Origin: Roseomonas sp. E05
Lineage (GTDB): Bacteria > Pseudomonadota > Alphaproteobacteria > Acetobacterales > Acetobacteraceae
Assembly: GCF_030063475.1 (NCBI RefSeq)
Contig: NZ_JASIRT010000005.1
Location: 210,517 to 274,516 of the forward strand
Direction of reading: 5' to 3'
DNA: 64,000 nt
The notes under the pieces are model-generated. The model did not search any database and was not told the DNA's origin. It worked only from the letters and a program-made list of their open reading frames with translations. The position numbers and the translations under genes were made by a program. Positions 20,597 to 29,543 of this stretch are shown one piece after another. The stretch's first letter is position 1, and every line of letters begins with the position of its first letter.

Positions 20597-22057
20597 ATGA
20601 GCTCGTGCTGCGGCGGCGACAGCCGCTCTCCCCGGCCGGAGACCCCCGAAGGCGAGGCCTCCGGCGCCTTGCCCGTCGCCATCATCGGCGGCGGACCGGT
20701 CGGCCTCGCGGCCGCGGCGCACCTGCTGGAGCGCGGCCTGGAGCCGGTCGTGCTGGAAGCCGGCCCCTCGGTCGGCACGGCGCCGCTGGCCTGGGGCCAC
20801 GTCCCCATGTTCTCGCCCTGGCGCTACAACATCGACCGCGCCGCGCGCACCCTGCTCGAGCGGCACGGCTGGACGGCGCCGGAGGCGGAAACCTTCCCGA
20901 CCGGCCGCGACCTCGTCGCGCGCTACCTGGCGCCGCTCGCCGCCCTCCCCGAGCTCGCCCGCCGCCTGCGGCTGAACACGCGCGTCACCGCCCTCGCCCG
21001 GCTCCGCGCCGGCAAGGTCCGGAATGCCGGGCGCGAGGCGCAGCCCTTCGAGCTGCGCTACGAGGACGCGCAGGGCAAGCCGGGCCGCCTGCTCGCCCGC
21101 GCCGTCATCGTCGCCTCCGGCACCTGGGGCAACCCGAGCCCCGCCGGCTCCTCCGGCCTGCCCGCCATCGGCGAGCGGGAGGCCGCCGGGCGGATCCGCC
21201 ACGGCATGCCGGACGTCCTGGGCGCCGACCGCGCCCGCTACGCCGGCAAGCGGGTCCTGGTGGTCGGCTCCGGCCACTCGGCCATCGGCACCCTCATCGA
21301 CCTCGCCGCGCTCGCGGGCCAGGCGCCGGGCACGGCCGTCCTCTGGGCGGCGCGCAGCACGGCGCTGGACCGGGCCTATGGCGGCGGCGCGGCCGACCAG
21401 CTGCCGGAGCGCGGCGCCCTGGGCCAGCGCCTGCGCCACCTCGTCGAGACCGGCGCCGTCACGCTGCTGGCGCCCTTCTCGGTGGACGAGATCCGGCGGG
21501 GCGCCGACGGTTCCCTGCAGGTGCTGAGCCTGGAGGGCGGCAGGGCGGAGGCCGATGAGATGGTCGTCGCCACCGGGCTGCGGCCCGATCTCGGCATCCT
21601 CGGCGAGGTCCGCCTCGACCTCGACCCCGCCCTCGAATGCCCGCGCGTGCTGGCGCCGCTCATCGACCCGAACCTGCACTCCTGCGGCACCGTCCGGCCG
21701 CACGGCGCCATGGAGCTGGCGCAGCCCGAGGCGGGCCTGTTCCTGGCCGGGATGGTCTCCTACGGCCGCGCGCCCACCTTCCTGCTGGCGACGGGCCATG
21801 AGCAGGTGCGCTCCATCGCGGCCTTCCTGGCGGGCGACCTCGAAGCGGCGCGCCGGGTCGAGCTCGATCTGCCGCAGACCGGCGTCTGCAGCGCCGGCCG
21901 CGCGCTGCCGGAGGCCGCGGAAGCCGCCGCGCCCTGCTGCACCCCCACCACGCCGCAGGGCGCCTGCTGCCCGCCCAACCCGGAACCGGCGGAGGAGGCG
22001 CCCTGCTGCGGCGGCGCGGCCCGGCGGGAGGCCGCTCCGGCCGAACCCGCCGAATGA
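20597..22057 (+). CDS. FAD/NAD(P)-binding oxidoreductase with cysteine-rich ends, candidate metalloid monooxygenase
   Basis: A 486-aa two-Rossmann flavoprotein. The FAD motif VAIIGGGPVGLAAA is near residue 27, the NAD(P) motif VLVVGSGHSAIG is at about 220-231, and a late GLFLAGMVSYGRAPT resembles the FAD-contacting GD region. The fold matches flavin monooxygenases such as ArsO and ArsV. Its distinctive parts are Cys4-Cys5 (SSCCGGD), Cys431, and a Pro-rich tail with three more pairs (Cys447/448, 457/458, 470/471), which is a probable soft-metal site. The ATG at 20597 has AGCAGGAGAAGG upstream. The stop overlaps the MFS start by 4 nt. The role in arsenic or antimony oxidation is inferred from the cysteines and the ars operon nearby. 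Confidence 0.75.
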   Translation: MSSCCGGDSRSPRPETPEGEASGALPVAIIGGGPVGLAAAAHLLERGLEPVVLEAGPSVGTAPLAWGHVPMFSPWRYNIDRAARTLLERHGWTAPEAETFPTGRDLVARYLAPLAALPELARRLRLNTRVTALARLRAGKVRNAGREAQPFELRYEDAQGKPGRLLARAVIVASGTWGNPSPAGSSGLPAIGEREAAGRIRHGMPDVLGADRARYAGKRVLVVGSGHSAIGTLIDLAALAGQAPGTAVLWAARSTALDRAYGGGAADQLPERGALGQRLRHLVETGAVTLLAPFSVDEIRRGADGSLQVLSLEGGRAEADEMVVATGLRPDLGILGEVRLDLDPALECPRVLAPLIDPNLHSCGTVRPHGAMELAQPEAGLFLAGMVSYGRAPTFLLATGHEQVRSIAAFLAGDLEAARRVELDLPQTGVCSAGRALPEAAEAAAPCCTPTTPQGACCPPNPEPAEEAPCCGGAARREAAPAEPAE

Positions 22058-23277
22058 GCCAGGGCCGCCTCGCCGGGAGCCCGCTCCCGGCGGATCCGGC
22101 CGCCAGCCGTCCCCGGCTGGCGGTCGTCTCGGCCATCGGCATCGCCCAGATCCTCGCCTGGGGCAGCAGCTACTACCTTCTGGCCGTCCTCGCCGGACCG
22201 GTCGCCGCCGAGACCGGCTGGCCGCCCGGCTGGCTGATGGGCGCCCTCTCCATCGGCCTGCTCGTGTCCGGCCTCGTCTCGCCCCGCGTCGGGCACGTCA
22301 TCGAGCGGCATGGCGGCCGGCCGGTGCTGGCCGCCAGCGCCGCCCTGCTCGCGCTGGGCCTGCTCGGGCTCGCCCTCGCGCCGGCCCTGCCGGTGTTCGT
22401 CGCCGCCTGGGTCGTCATCGGGCTCGGGATGGGGGCGGGCCTCTATGACCCCGCCTTCTCGGCGCTCGGGCGGCTCTACGGCGAGACGGCGCGCGCCGCC
22501 ATCACGCAGGTCACCCTCTTCGGCGGCTTCGCCAGCACGGTCTGCTGGCCGCTCACCGCGTTCCTCGCCGCGCATCTCGGCTGGCGCGGCGCCTGCGCGG
22601 CCTATGCGGCGATCCATCTCGCCCTCGTGCTGCCCCTCTACCTGCTCGCCCTGCCGCGGGAGCAGGCGCGGGCGCCGCAGGCCTCCCCGGCGACCGGCCT
22701 GCCCCCGGGGCACCTGCGGCCGGAGCAGCGCCCCGCCTTCGTCCTGCTCGCCGCGGGATTCACGCTGGCCAACCTCATCATGACGGTCATCGCCGTCCAC
22801 CTCCTGGCGCTGCTCCAGTCGCAGGGGCTCGCCCTGGCCGCCGCGGTGGCGTTCGGCGCGCTGATCGGCCCCGCGCAGGTCGGCGGCCGGATCCTCGAGA
22901 TGATGTTCGGGAAGAGGCTGCACCCCGTCTGGAGCCTGCTGGCCTCCTCGGTGCTGGTCGCGGCCGGCCTCGGCCTGCTGGTCGCCATGCCCGGCATCGC
23001 CGCCGCCTGCATCGTCTTCTACGGCATGGGCAGCGGGATCCGCTCCATCGCGCGCGGCACGGTGCCGCTGGCTCTCTTCGGGCGCGAGGGCTACGCCATC
23101 CTGATGGGCCGCCTCGCGCTGCCGTCGCTCCTCGCCACGGCGGCGGCGCCGATGGCCGGCGCCTGGCTGCTGGAATGGGCCGGGCCGACCGGAACGCTGG
23201 CGGCCCTGTTCGGGGCCTCAGTCCTCAACCTGGCCCTGGTGGTGCCCCTGGTGCCGCTGGCGCTCAGGCAGGGCTAG
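22054..23277 (+). CDS. MFS transporter paired with the cysteine-rich flavoprotein
   Basis: A 407-aa major-facilitator protein with about 12 transmembrane helices and the loop GHVIERHGGRPVL between helices 2 and 3, matching the MFS motif A position. The ATGA overlap with the flavoprotein gene implies coupled translation, so it probably exports the flavoprotein's product or substrate. It is not an Acr3 or ArsB protein. The substrate cannot be read from sequence; metalloid compounds or an antibiotic are possible. Confidence 0.78.
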   Translation: MSQGRLAGSPLPADPAASRPRLAVVSAIGIAQILAWGSSYYLLAVLAGPVAAETGWPPGWLMGALSIGLLVSGLVSPRVGHVIERHGGRPVLAASAALLALGLLGLALAPALPVFVAAWVVIGLGMGAGLYDPAFSALGRLYGETARAAITQVTLFGGFASTVCWPLTAFLAAHLGWRGACAAYAAIHLALVLPLYLLALPREQARAPQASPATGLPPGHLRPEQRPAFVLLAAGFTLANLIMTVIAVHLLALLQSQGLALAAAVAFGALIGPAQVGGRILEMMFGKRLHPVWSLLASSVLVAAGLGLLVAMPGIAAACIVFYGMGSGIRSIARGTVPLALFGREGYAILMGRLALPSLLATAAAPMAGAWLLEWAGPTGTLAALFGASVLNLALVVPLVPLALRQG

Positions 23278-23282
23278 GTAGG

Positions 23283-23306
23283 GAGCCTGATCAGAAAGGG
23301 AGGCTC
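23283..23306. terminator. weak hairpin between convergent MFS genes
   Basis: GAGCCT/AGGCTC with a 12-nt loop in the 90-nt gap between the two convergent transporter genes. Weak stem without a U-tract. Confidence 0.3.
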
Positions 23307-23367
23307 ACACCCCTTCACGGACATGGATTCGCGCTGGATCCAACGGCGGAGCGGCCTCGACTGTGCC

Positions 23368-24516
23368 CTATCCCTGCCGAGGAGGGGCGGCCTCTCCCAT
23401 CCCCCAGAACATCGCTCCGCAGGCCATCGCGGCAAACAACGAGAGCGCGGTCCAGGCGTTGGCGCCGTCCAGCACGGCGCCGAAAAGCGGCGCGCCGAAG
23501 GTCTGGCCGACGGCAATCGCCAGGAACGGGATACCCAGCCCGAGGTCAGGCCGGTCTGGAAGAAGCATGATCCCCCGGATCAGCAGGACACCGCTGGAGA
23601 TGATATAGGCGGCTCCGAACAGCGCCATCGCTGCGAAAGCGAGCGGCGGGGCCACTGCGGCGGCCATGAGCATCCCGTAGCAAAGGGCCATGCCGAGAAG
23701 CGCCATGCGGTGAATCGGACTGATCCCGAAGCGCGCGACGAGGATGCCGGCCGATGAGCCGGCGAGCCCACCGAGGCCCAGCGCGATCCAGGCGAGTGCG
23801 ATGCGCGCTTCCGGGAAGCCGAACCCGTTGCGCAACAGGTCGGCGCCGAATGTCCAGATCGCGGTGCTTGATACGCCCATCAGGAAGGCGGTGGCGCACA
23901 GGCCGGCCAGGCCCGGTCTCGCCAGCGGCGGTGGCGCAGCGCCACCGGTCCCCCGTCCGGGCGAGCCTGCCGGCACCGCGAACCATATCCAAGCCGTCAC
24001 CGCCGCGCCAATCAGGGCGAACAGCATGTAGATCTCGCGCCAGGCCGCCGCGAAGGCCACCGCGACGGCACCGGAGAACACGATTCCTGCCGCCGTGCCC
24101 GCATTGATCACCCCGTTCGCCCGCGGGCGGGCGTCCTCGTCAAATCCCCGCGCGACGGCCGCCGCAAGCGGCGGTGAGGTAAAGCCCGTACTGAGCCCGG
24201 CAAACGCGAGGGCAACCCCCAGCACCGGCACGGAAGGAGCAAGGGCGACGAGCCCCACGCCGGACGTCGCGACAAGGCCGGCGAGCGTGGCCATGGCCCG
24301 TTCCCCGAGCCTGGCGCCCGCGAGCGCGGCGAAGACAATGCCGGCGCAATATGCCGCGAAGGCGCCGCCACCGATCCACCCGGCCCCTGCCGCGCCGAGC
24401 GAAAGGTCCGCGCGGATCTGCGGCAGCAGGAGGCCATACGCAAAGCGGGCCAACCCATAGGACAAGGCCGTCAGAGCGAAGGCGGCGCCGACGAGATTGC
24501 CGCCCCCTTTCAGCAT
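23368..24516 (-). CDS. MFS transporter controlled by the adjacent TetR regulator
   Basis: A 382-aa major-facilitator protein with about 12 helices. The N-terminus resembles YbfB-like or cyanate/aromatic-type permeases (YGLARFAYGLLLPQI). The start ATG 24516 overlaps the end of the TetR gene by 7 nt, so the pair is one transcript and the transporter is probably the repressor's target. Codon use looks a little less GC-biased than in the flanking genes, which would fit separate acquisition; I did not measure it. Confidence 0.8.
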   Translation of the reverse strand: MLKGGGNLVGAAFALTALSYGLARFAYGLLLPQIRADLSLGAAGAGWIGGGAFAAYCAGIVFAALAGARLGERAMATLAGLVATSGVGLVALAPSVPVLGVALAFAGLSTGFTSPPLAAAVARGFDEDARPRANGVINAGTAAGIVFSGAVAVAFAAAWREIYMLFALIGAAVTAWIWFAVPAGSPGRGTGGAAPPPLARPGLAGLCATAFLMGVSSTAIWTFGADLLRNGFGFPEARIALAWIALGLGGLAGSSAGILVARFGISPIHRMALLGMALCYGMLMAAAVAPPLAFAAMALFGAAYIISSGVLLIRGIMLLPDRPDLGLGIPFLAIAVGQTFGAPLFGAVLDGANAWTALSLFAAMACGAMFWGMGEAAPPRQG

Positions 24517-25058
24517 GCGTTCCTCTTCGCCTCCTCGACCAGCGAAGCGGCGGCAGCCTTCGCCGCGTTGACCACCGAAAGATCGGCGACGCTCGCCGCC
24601 GCCGTCGCGCCCTCGAAAAGAAGCCAGATCTGCGTCGCGAGACTGTCGTCCTCTCGTCCGAGCGCCGCCTCCACGCGGGCGGCGACCCTGCGGCGGAACG
24701 CGCTCTTCTGGCGGCGGACGAGATCGACGATCTCCTCGCTCGCGCCCGAATACTCGGCCCGGGCGCGCAGGAGCATGCAGCCTCGCGCGCCGTGCTCCTC
24801 CAGCCACTGCCGGAGCGTATCGAACAGGGCGGCCACGGCATCGGCGCCCTTTGCCGCGGCCTCGAGACGCTCCTCGAAGCGACGATGCCGCTCCTCAAGG
24901 ACGGCGAGGACCAGCCCCTCCTTGGAGCCGAAATGCTTGTAAAGCGTACGGGTGGAAGCGCCTGAGGGGGCCAGCACCTTGTCGATGCCGGCGCCCCGGA
25001 AACAGTCGGCCTCAAAGGCGCTGGCGGCCCCCGAGACGATATCCGCTCGCTTGTCCAT
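24510..25058 (-). CDS. TetR/AcrR-family regulator
   Basis: A 182-aa repressor. The N-terminal helix-turn-helix (about residues 8-52) contains GASTRTLYKHFGSKEGL, the TetR recognition helix. The ligand-binding part contains GCMLLRARAEYSG, as in regulators of small exporters. The ATG at 25058 was taken; a GTG lies 6 nt upstream. A 22-bp palindrome lies 8 nt upstream of the start and is the likely autoregulatory operator. Confidence 0.85.
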   Translation of the reverse strand: MDKRADIVSGAASAFEADCFRGAGIDKVLAPSGASTRTLYKHFGSKEGLVLAVLEERHRRFEERLEAAAKGADAVAALFDTLRQWLEEHGARGCMLLRARAEYSGASEEIVDLVRRQKSAFRRRVAARVEAALGREDDSLATQIWLLFEGATAAASVADLSVVNAAKAAAASLVEEAKRNAC

Positions 25059-25065
25059 GAACACA

Positions 25066-25087
25066 ATGTAAAGCGATCGTTGTACAT
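25066..25087. promoter_or_regulatory. palindromic TetR operator candidate
   Basis: 22-bp imperfect palindrome with outer arms ATGTA/TACAT and core CGATCG; 18 of 22 positions are symmetric. It starts 8 nt upstream of the tetR ATG, where a repressor would block transcription. Confidence 0.65.
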
Positions 25088-25148
25088 GACAAGCGGCCGT
25101 TGCCGGACGCCCGCTCTCCGCCCCTCCCCGCCATTCCCGACCGGGTTC

Positions 25149-26210
25149 TCAGCCTAGCGCCTCCTGGATCTCCCGCGCGGCGGATCGCGCCGCGCGCGTC
25201 ACCCCGGCGAGGGTGGCCGAGGCCATGCCGGTCCAGTCGCCGTAGCCGAGCAGCCAGAGCCGGGGCTCGCGGACGGACCGGCCGCCCCGGACGGCGACCC
25301 GCCCGTCCGGCTCCAGCACCCCGAGCGGGGCCAGGTGCTCCAGGGCGGGGCGGAAGCCGGTGCACCAGATGACCGCCTCCACGCGCGTCCTGCTCCCGTC
25401 CGGCCAGACCACGCCCTCCGGCTCGAAGCGGAGGAAGGGCCGGACGCTGCGCAGGGCCCCGCGGTCGCGCGCCTGCCGGACCGGCGGCACCATGACGATG
25501 TCACCCAGGCCGCCCCGCGAGGGCCCGGGGTCGCGGCCCTCCTGCTGCGCCCGGACGCGCTCGGTCGCCCGCTCGAACAGCACGCGGCCATCCACCTCGT
25601 CCGGCAGGAAGGTGGGCGGCTCCGGCGTGACCCAGGTCGCCTCCGCCACCTGCGACAGCTCGGCCAGGATCTGCGCCCCCGAGTTGCCGCCGCCCACTAC
25701 GAGCACCCGCCGCCCCGCGAACTCGCCTGGCGCGCGGTAGGCGGAGGAGTGCAGCTGGCGCCCGCGGAACGTCCGGGCGCCTGGATAGTCCGGGATGAAG
25801 GGACGGCCCGCGCCTCCCGTCGCGCTGACCACGGCCGCCGCCGTCCAGTTCCCCGCCGCCGTCCGGACCAGCAGCCGGTCCCCCGCGCGTCCGACGGCCT
25901 CCGCCCGGACCGGCCGCCGGACCGGCAGCCGGTAGCGTTCCTCGTAGGCGGCCAGGTAGGCGACGACGTGGTCCCGGCCGGGATATCCGCCGCCGGGCAC
26001 GGGCGGCATCGGCCAGCCCGGCAGGGAGCTCCACTGGGCCGGGGAGAACAGGTGCAGGGACTCCCATGCCGAGGGCCAGGCGCCCCCCGGCCGCGGGCTT
26101 GCGTCCAGGATCTCGAAGTCGAGCCCCGCGCGGCGCAGGAAATAGCCGATGGCGAGGCCCGACTGGCCGCCGCCGATGACGACGACCTGCCTGGCCTGGG
26201 TCTCCGCCAT
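25149..26210 (-). CDS. arsO: ArsO-like flavin-dependent monooxygenase
   Basis: A 353-aa NAD(P)/FAD flavoprotein. The FAD motif [16 protein letters not shown] is at the N-terminus and the NAD(P) motif [14 protein letters not shown] is near residue 165. WCTGFRP near residue 290 is a family signature. It is the last gene of the arsR-arsC-arsC-acr3-arsO run and follows acr3 by 8 nt. ArsO proteins are recurrent in ars operons of pseudomonads and others; the reaction is not firmly established. The ATG at 26210 gives the dinucleotide-binding domain at the very start. Confidence 0.82.
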   Translation of the reverse strand: MAETQARQVVVIGGGQSGLAIGYFLRRAGLDFEILDASPRPGGAWPSAWESLHLFSPAQWSSLPGWPMPPVPGGGYPGRDHVVAYLAAYEERYRLPVRRPVRAEAVGRAGDRLLVRTAAGNWTAAAVVSATGGAGRPFIPDYPGARTFRGRQLHSSAYRAPGEFAGRRVLVVGGGNSGAQILAELSQVAEATWVTPEPPTFLPDEVDGRVLFERATERVRAQQEGRDPGPSRGGLGDIVMVPPVRQARDRGALRSVRPFLRFEPEGVVWPDGSRTRVEAVIWCTGFRPALEHLAPLGVLEPDGRVAVRGGRSVREPRLWLLGYGDWTGMASATLAGVTRAARSAAREIQEALG

Positions 26211-26218
26211 CCGCGGGC

Positions 26219-27313
26219 CTAGCGGACCGCCGCCCGGCCCGCCCCGCGCTCGTACCAGGCGCGGCTGCGCATGACGATGTGGACCACCGAGAGCATCACC
26301 GGCACCTCGACCAGCACGCCGACCACGGTGGCCAGCGCGGCGCCGGACTCGAAGCCGAACAGGCTGATCGCGGCCGCGACCGCCAGCTCGAAGAAGTTGC
26401 TGGCGCCGATCAGCGCGGAGGGCCCCGCGACGCTGTGCGCCGAGCCGCATTGCCGGTTCAGCAGGTAGGCGAGGCCCGCATTGGCATAGACCTGGATGAG
26501 GATGGGCACCGCGAGCAGCAGGATCACCAGCGGCTGCGCCAGGATCTGCTCGCCCTGGAAGCCGAAGAGCAGCACGAGGGTGGCGAGCAGCGCGACCAGC
26601 GAGACCGGGTGCAGCGCCTTCAGGACCCGCTGCAGGGCCGCCTCGCCGCCGGTGGCGAGCAGCGAGCGCCGCCAGAGCTGCGCCGCGATCACCGGCAGGA
26701 TGATGTAGAGCACCACCGAGAGCAGCAGGGTGTCCCAGGGCACGGTGATGGCGGAGAGCCCGAGCAGCAGGCCGACCACCGGCGCGAAGGCCACCACCAT
26801 GATGGCGTCGTTCAGCGCCACCTGGCTGAGCGTGAAGTTCGGCTCGCCCTCCGTCAGGCGGGACCAGACGAACACCATCGCCGTGCAGGGCGCCGCCGCC
26901 AGCAGGATGAGGCCGGCGATGTAGCTGTCGATCTGGTTCTCCGGCAGCCAGGGCCGGAACAGCCAGCCGATGAAGAGCCAGCCCAGCAGCGCCATGGAGA
27001 AGGGCTTCACCAGCCAGTTCACCCCGAGGGTCACGGCGATGCCGCGCCAGTGGCGCGTGACCTGGCCCATGGCGCCGAAGTCCACCCGCAGCAGCATCGG
27101 CACGATCATCGCCCAGATGAGCAGGGCGACGGGGATGTTGACCTGCGCCACCTCCATGCGGCCGAGCGCCTGGAACGGCCCCGGCAGCACGGCGCCGAGC
27201 GCGATGCCCACGACGATGCAGAGCGCGACCCAGAGGGTCAGGTAGCGCTCGAAGCTGCCCATCGCCGCCCGGCGGCGCCGGAGGGCGGCCTCGCCCTCTG
27301 CCGAGGCGCTCAT
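26219..27313 (-). CDS. acr3: ACR3-family arsenite efflux permease
   Basis: A 364-aa inner-membrane carrier with about 10 helices that exports As(OH)3 using the membrane potential. The hallmark Cys143 lies in [11 protein letters not shown], and a glutamate in a late helix (VLVEVPVML) matches the second essential residue of the family. Length and helix pattern exclude the ArsB type. It overlaps the upstream arsC by 4 nt (ATGA). With the two arsenate reductases it completes an arsenate detoxification path. Confidence 0.95.
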   Translation of the reverse strand: MSASAEGEAALRRRRAAMGSFERYLTLWVALCIVVGIALGAVLPGPFQALGRMEVAQVNIPVALLIWAMIVPMLLRVDFGAMGQVTRHWRGIAVTLGVNWLVKPFSMALLGWLFIGWLFRPWLPENQIDSYIAGLILLAAAPCTAMVFVWSRLTEGEPNFTLSQVALNDAIMVVAFAPVVGLLLGLSAITVPWDTLLLSVVLYIILPVIAAQLWRRSLLATGGEAALQRVLKALHPVSLVALLATLVLLFGFQGEQILAQPLVILLLAVPILIQVYANAGLAYLLNRQCGSAHSVAGPSALIGASNFFELAVAAAISLFGFESGAALATVVGVLVEVPVMLSVVHIVMRSRAWYERGAGRAAVR

Positions 27314-27747
27314 GCGACCTCTCCCTTGGAGACGCGCCGCCCGGCGGCGTCCACCACCGGCTCGCCGTCCTCCTTGGCGAAGGCGCCGCGCTGCGGGTTC
27401 GGCAGGATGTCGAGCACCGCCTCGGAGGGCCGGCAGAGCCTCACGCCCAGCGGGGTCACCACGATGGGCCGGTTGATGAGGATGGGGTGCGCCATCATGG
27501 CGTCGAGCAGCTGGTCGTCGGTCAGGGACGGGTCGCCGAGCCCGAGTTCCTGATAGGGCGTGCCCTTCTGGCGCAGGACGTCGCGCACCGGCACGCCCAT
27601 GCGGCGGATCAGGCCGGCCAGCTCCGCGCGCGAGGGCGGGGTCCTGAGGTACTCGATGACCTCGGGCTCCTCGCCGCTGTTGCGGATCAGGGCCAGGACG
27701 TTGCGCGACGTCCCGCAGGCCGGGTTGTGGTAGATGGTGACGGTCAC
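27310..27747 (-). CDS. arsC: arsenate reductase, glutaredoxin-dependent type
   Basis: A 145-aa thioredoxin-fold ArsC. The catalytic Cys11 sits in [11 protein letters not shown] and the arginines that bind arsenate are in [17 protein letters not shown] (about 90-106). It reduces arsenate with glutathione and glutaredoxin. It starts with GTG behind GGGGAAGG, overlapping the preceding arsC stop (GTGA). It is unrelated in fold to the LMW-phosphatase-type reductase just upstream. Confidence 0.93.
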   Translation of the reverse strand: MTVTIYHNPACGTSRNVLALIRNSGEEPEVIEYLRTPPSRAELAGLIRRMGVPVRDVLRQKGTPYQELGLGDPSLTDDQLLDAMMAHPILINRPIVVTPLGVRLCRPSEAVLDILPNPQRGAFAKEDGEPVVDAAGRRVSKGEVA

Positions 27748-28268
27748 GATGCCTTCCCCTCGGCGGTGTCGGTTCTGAGGCGGCCGATCTCCTCGACCTT
27801 CCTGGTCAGCGCCAGGCGGTCGAGCGAGGCGATGGGCAGGCTCAGGAACAGCCTGATGCGGGTCTCCAGCGCGCGGAACGCCGCCCGGAAGGCGAGCATG
27901 CGCTCGGCCTCCGAGCCGTCCACGGCCGCCGGGTCCGGGATGCCCCAATGGGCGGTGACCGGCCGGCCGGGCCAGACCGGGCAGACCTCGCCCGCCGCCT
28001 GGTCGCAGACGGTGAAGACGAAGTCCATCACCGGCGCGCCCGGCGCGGCGAACTCATCCCAGGACTTCGGGCGCAGACCTTCCGTGCGCATGCCCGGCTC
28101 GGCGAGCACCTTCAGGGCTTCCGGACGCACGGCGCCCCTGGGGAAGGAGCCCGCGCTGAAGCCGCGGAAACGGCCCCTGCCCCAGTGGTCCATGAGGCTC
28201 TCGGCCAGGATGGAGCGGGCGCTGTTGCCGGTGCACAGGAACAGCACGTTGTAGACGTGGTCGGCCAT
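27744..28268 (-). CDS. arsC: arsenate reductase, low-molecular-weight phosphatase type
   Basis: A 174-aa protein of the LMW tyrosine-phosphatase fold. The P-loop CTGNSARS contains catalytic Cys12, and Cys88 and Cys96 (TVCDQ, EVCPVW) stand where the resolving cysteines of such reductases lie. DPA near residue 112 carries the general acid. About 40 extra C-terminal residues follow the domain. It is the second gene after arsR. Having both ArsC types in one operon provides thioredoxin- and glutathione-driven routes. Confidence 0.9.
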   Translation of the reverse strand: MADHVYNVLFLCTGNSARSILAESLMDHWGRGRFRGFSAGSFPRGAVRPEALKVLAEPGMRTEGLRPKSWDEFAAPGAPVMDFVFTVCDQAAGEVCPVWPGRPVTAHWGIPDPAAVDGSEAERMLAFRAAFRALETRIRLFLSLPIASLDRLALTRKVEEIGRLRTDTAEGKAS

Positions 28269-28278
28269 GGCGGTGCCC

Positions 28279-28632
28279 TCAGGCGGCGGGGGTCTTGCGG
28301 GAGCGGGCGGCCGAGGCGGCCGGCTCGCAGGCGGGGGTGCAGCTTGCCTGCACGCCGCAGCAGTTCTCGGTCAGGTAGGCCACCAGCGCGTTCATCGCCG
28401 CCGGGGCCATGGCATAGATGATCTGGCGGCTGAGGCGGCGCTGCGTGACCAGCCCGGCATGCCGGAGCTGCTGGAGGTGGAAGGTCAGCGTCGAGGAGGG
28501 GGTCCCCAGCCGCTCGGCGATGGCGCCGGCGGGCAATCCCTCCGGACCCGCCTCCACGAGAAGCCGGTAGGCGGCGAGCCGGTGCTCATGGGCCAGCGCC
28601 CCCAGGGCCGCCGCAGCCTGTTTCGGCTCCAT
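28279..28632 (-). CDS. arsR: ArsR-family arsenite-responsive repressor
   Basis: A 117-aa winged-helix repressor with the HTH stretch LGTPSSTLTFHLQQLRHAGLV (split over residues 42-62). The usual As(III) site in the recognition helix is not used. Instead Cys91, Cys92 and Cys98 lie near the C-terminus, with Cys102 beyond. The spacing CC-N5-C is the same as the C-terminal sensor site described for the Acidithiobacillus ferrooxidans ArsR. First gene of the ars operon; the operator is expected just upstream. Confidence 0.92.
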   Translation of the reverse strand: MEPKQAAAALGALAHEHRLAAYRLLVEAGPEGLPAGAIAERLGTPSSTLTFHLQQLRHAGLVTQRRLSRQIIYAMAPAAMNALVAYLTENCCGVQASCTPACEPAASAARSRKTPAA

Positions 28633-28655
28633 CCCAACTCCTCCACTCTTCGAGG

Positions 28656-28666
28656 AATATCGTATT
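28656..28666. promoter_or_regulatory. candidate ArsR operator
   Basis: AATATCGTATT, with arms AATA/TATT, 24 nt upstream of the arsR start in the only AT-rich patch of the gap. The octamer TTCGAGGA occurs twice around it (28649-28656 and 28697-28704). Short for an ArsR site, so tentative. Confidence 0.35.
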
Positions 28667-28870
28667 ATCAGGAGGCAAGCGGCATCGCAACGTCCTTTCG
28701 AGGATCATGGGACGGTCGCGCGATGCCCGGCCCGCCCGGCCCCCCCCTGCCCTGCCCCGGGGAGCAGGCGCGGAAAAGGCTCCCTGGCGGAGGAGAGAAT
28801 CCCGCGCCCCCGCCGCGGCCCCTTATGATCAGCGCCGATGCCTCGGACAGGAAGGACGACCGGCCCCTTG

Positions 28871-29359
28871 ATGAACCCTCTCTCGCCCCTGTCGCGGCTT
28901 CTGGCGGCGCCGATGCGGCCGGGCCGCGTCTGCTGGATCGGGGTGCGCCCCGCCCGGCGGGAGCCGCTCGTGGCGCAGGCGGCGGCGCTCGATCCGGAGA
29001 CCGGCCTGGCCGGTGACCGCTACAGCAGCCGCACCAACCGTGCGCGGCAGGTCACCCTCATCGGCGCCGAGGATCTGGCCGCGATCGCCAGCTATCTGGG
29101 CCGCGAGACGGTCGGGCCGGAGCTTCTGCGGCGGAATGTCGTCGTCTCCGGCATCAACCTCCTGGCGCTGAAGGGCCAGCGGATCAGGCTGGGAAGTGCG
29201 GTCCTGGAGGTGACGGGAGAATGCCAGCCCTGCTCGCGGATGGAAGTGATCCTGGGCATCGGCGGCTATAACGCCGTCCGCGGGCATGGCGGCATCACGG
29301 CGCGCATCCTGGCCGGCGGGGAGGCGCGCGTGGGCGATCGGGTGGCGCGGGCTGAGTGA
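28871..29359 (+). CDS. MOSC-domain protein
   Basis: A 162-aa stand-alone MOSC domain protein. Features are GLAGDRYSS near residue 47, the GAEDL region, and the conserved cysteine in TGECQPCSRM near residue 120, followed by GHGGITARIL. MOSC domains carry sulfur or molybdenum-cofactor chemistry; YiiM-type members reduce N-hydroxylated compounds. The ATG at 28871 matches the usual family start; an ATG at 28838 is in frame and would add 11 residues. Neither has a strong ribosome-binding site. Confidence 0.82.
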   Translation: MNPLSPLSRLLAAPMRPGRVCWIGVRPARREPLVAQAAALDPETGLAGDRYSSRTNRARQVTLIGAEDLAAIASYLGRETVGPELLRRNVVVSGINLLALKGQRIRLGSAVLEVTGECQPCSRMEVILGIGGYNAVRGHGGITARILAGGEARVGDRVARAE

Positions 29360-29543
29360 AACCGCATGGCGGCGGCCATCCCCGGCTTCGGTGCCGGGCA
29401 GGGGCTCGGCCCGCGCCGGCACCGAAGGCCGGAAGTCCAGCCTCGCAGGAAATCCGACTTCCCGCTTTCGCCCCTCTGCATTCTCCGGTGAGGCAGGCCC
29501 GGCCTTCCGTTATACAACCGCTGCGTTCATGGAGAGCCCTCGC

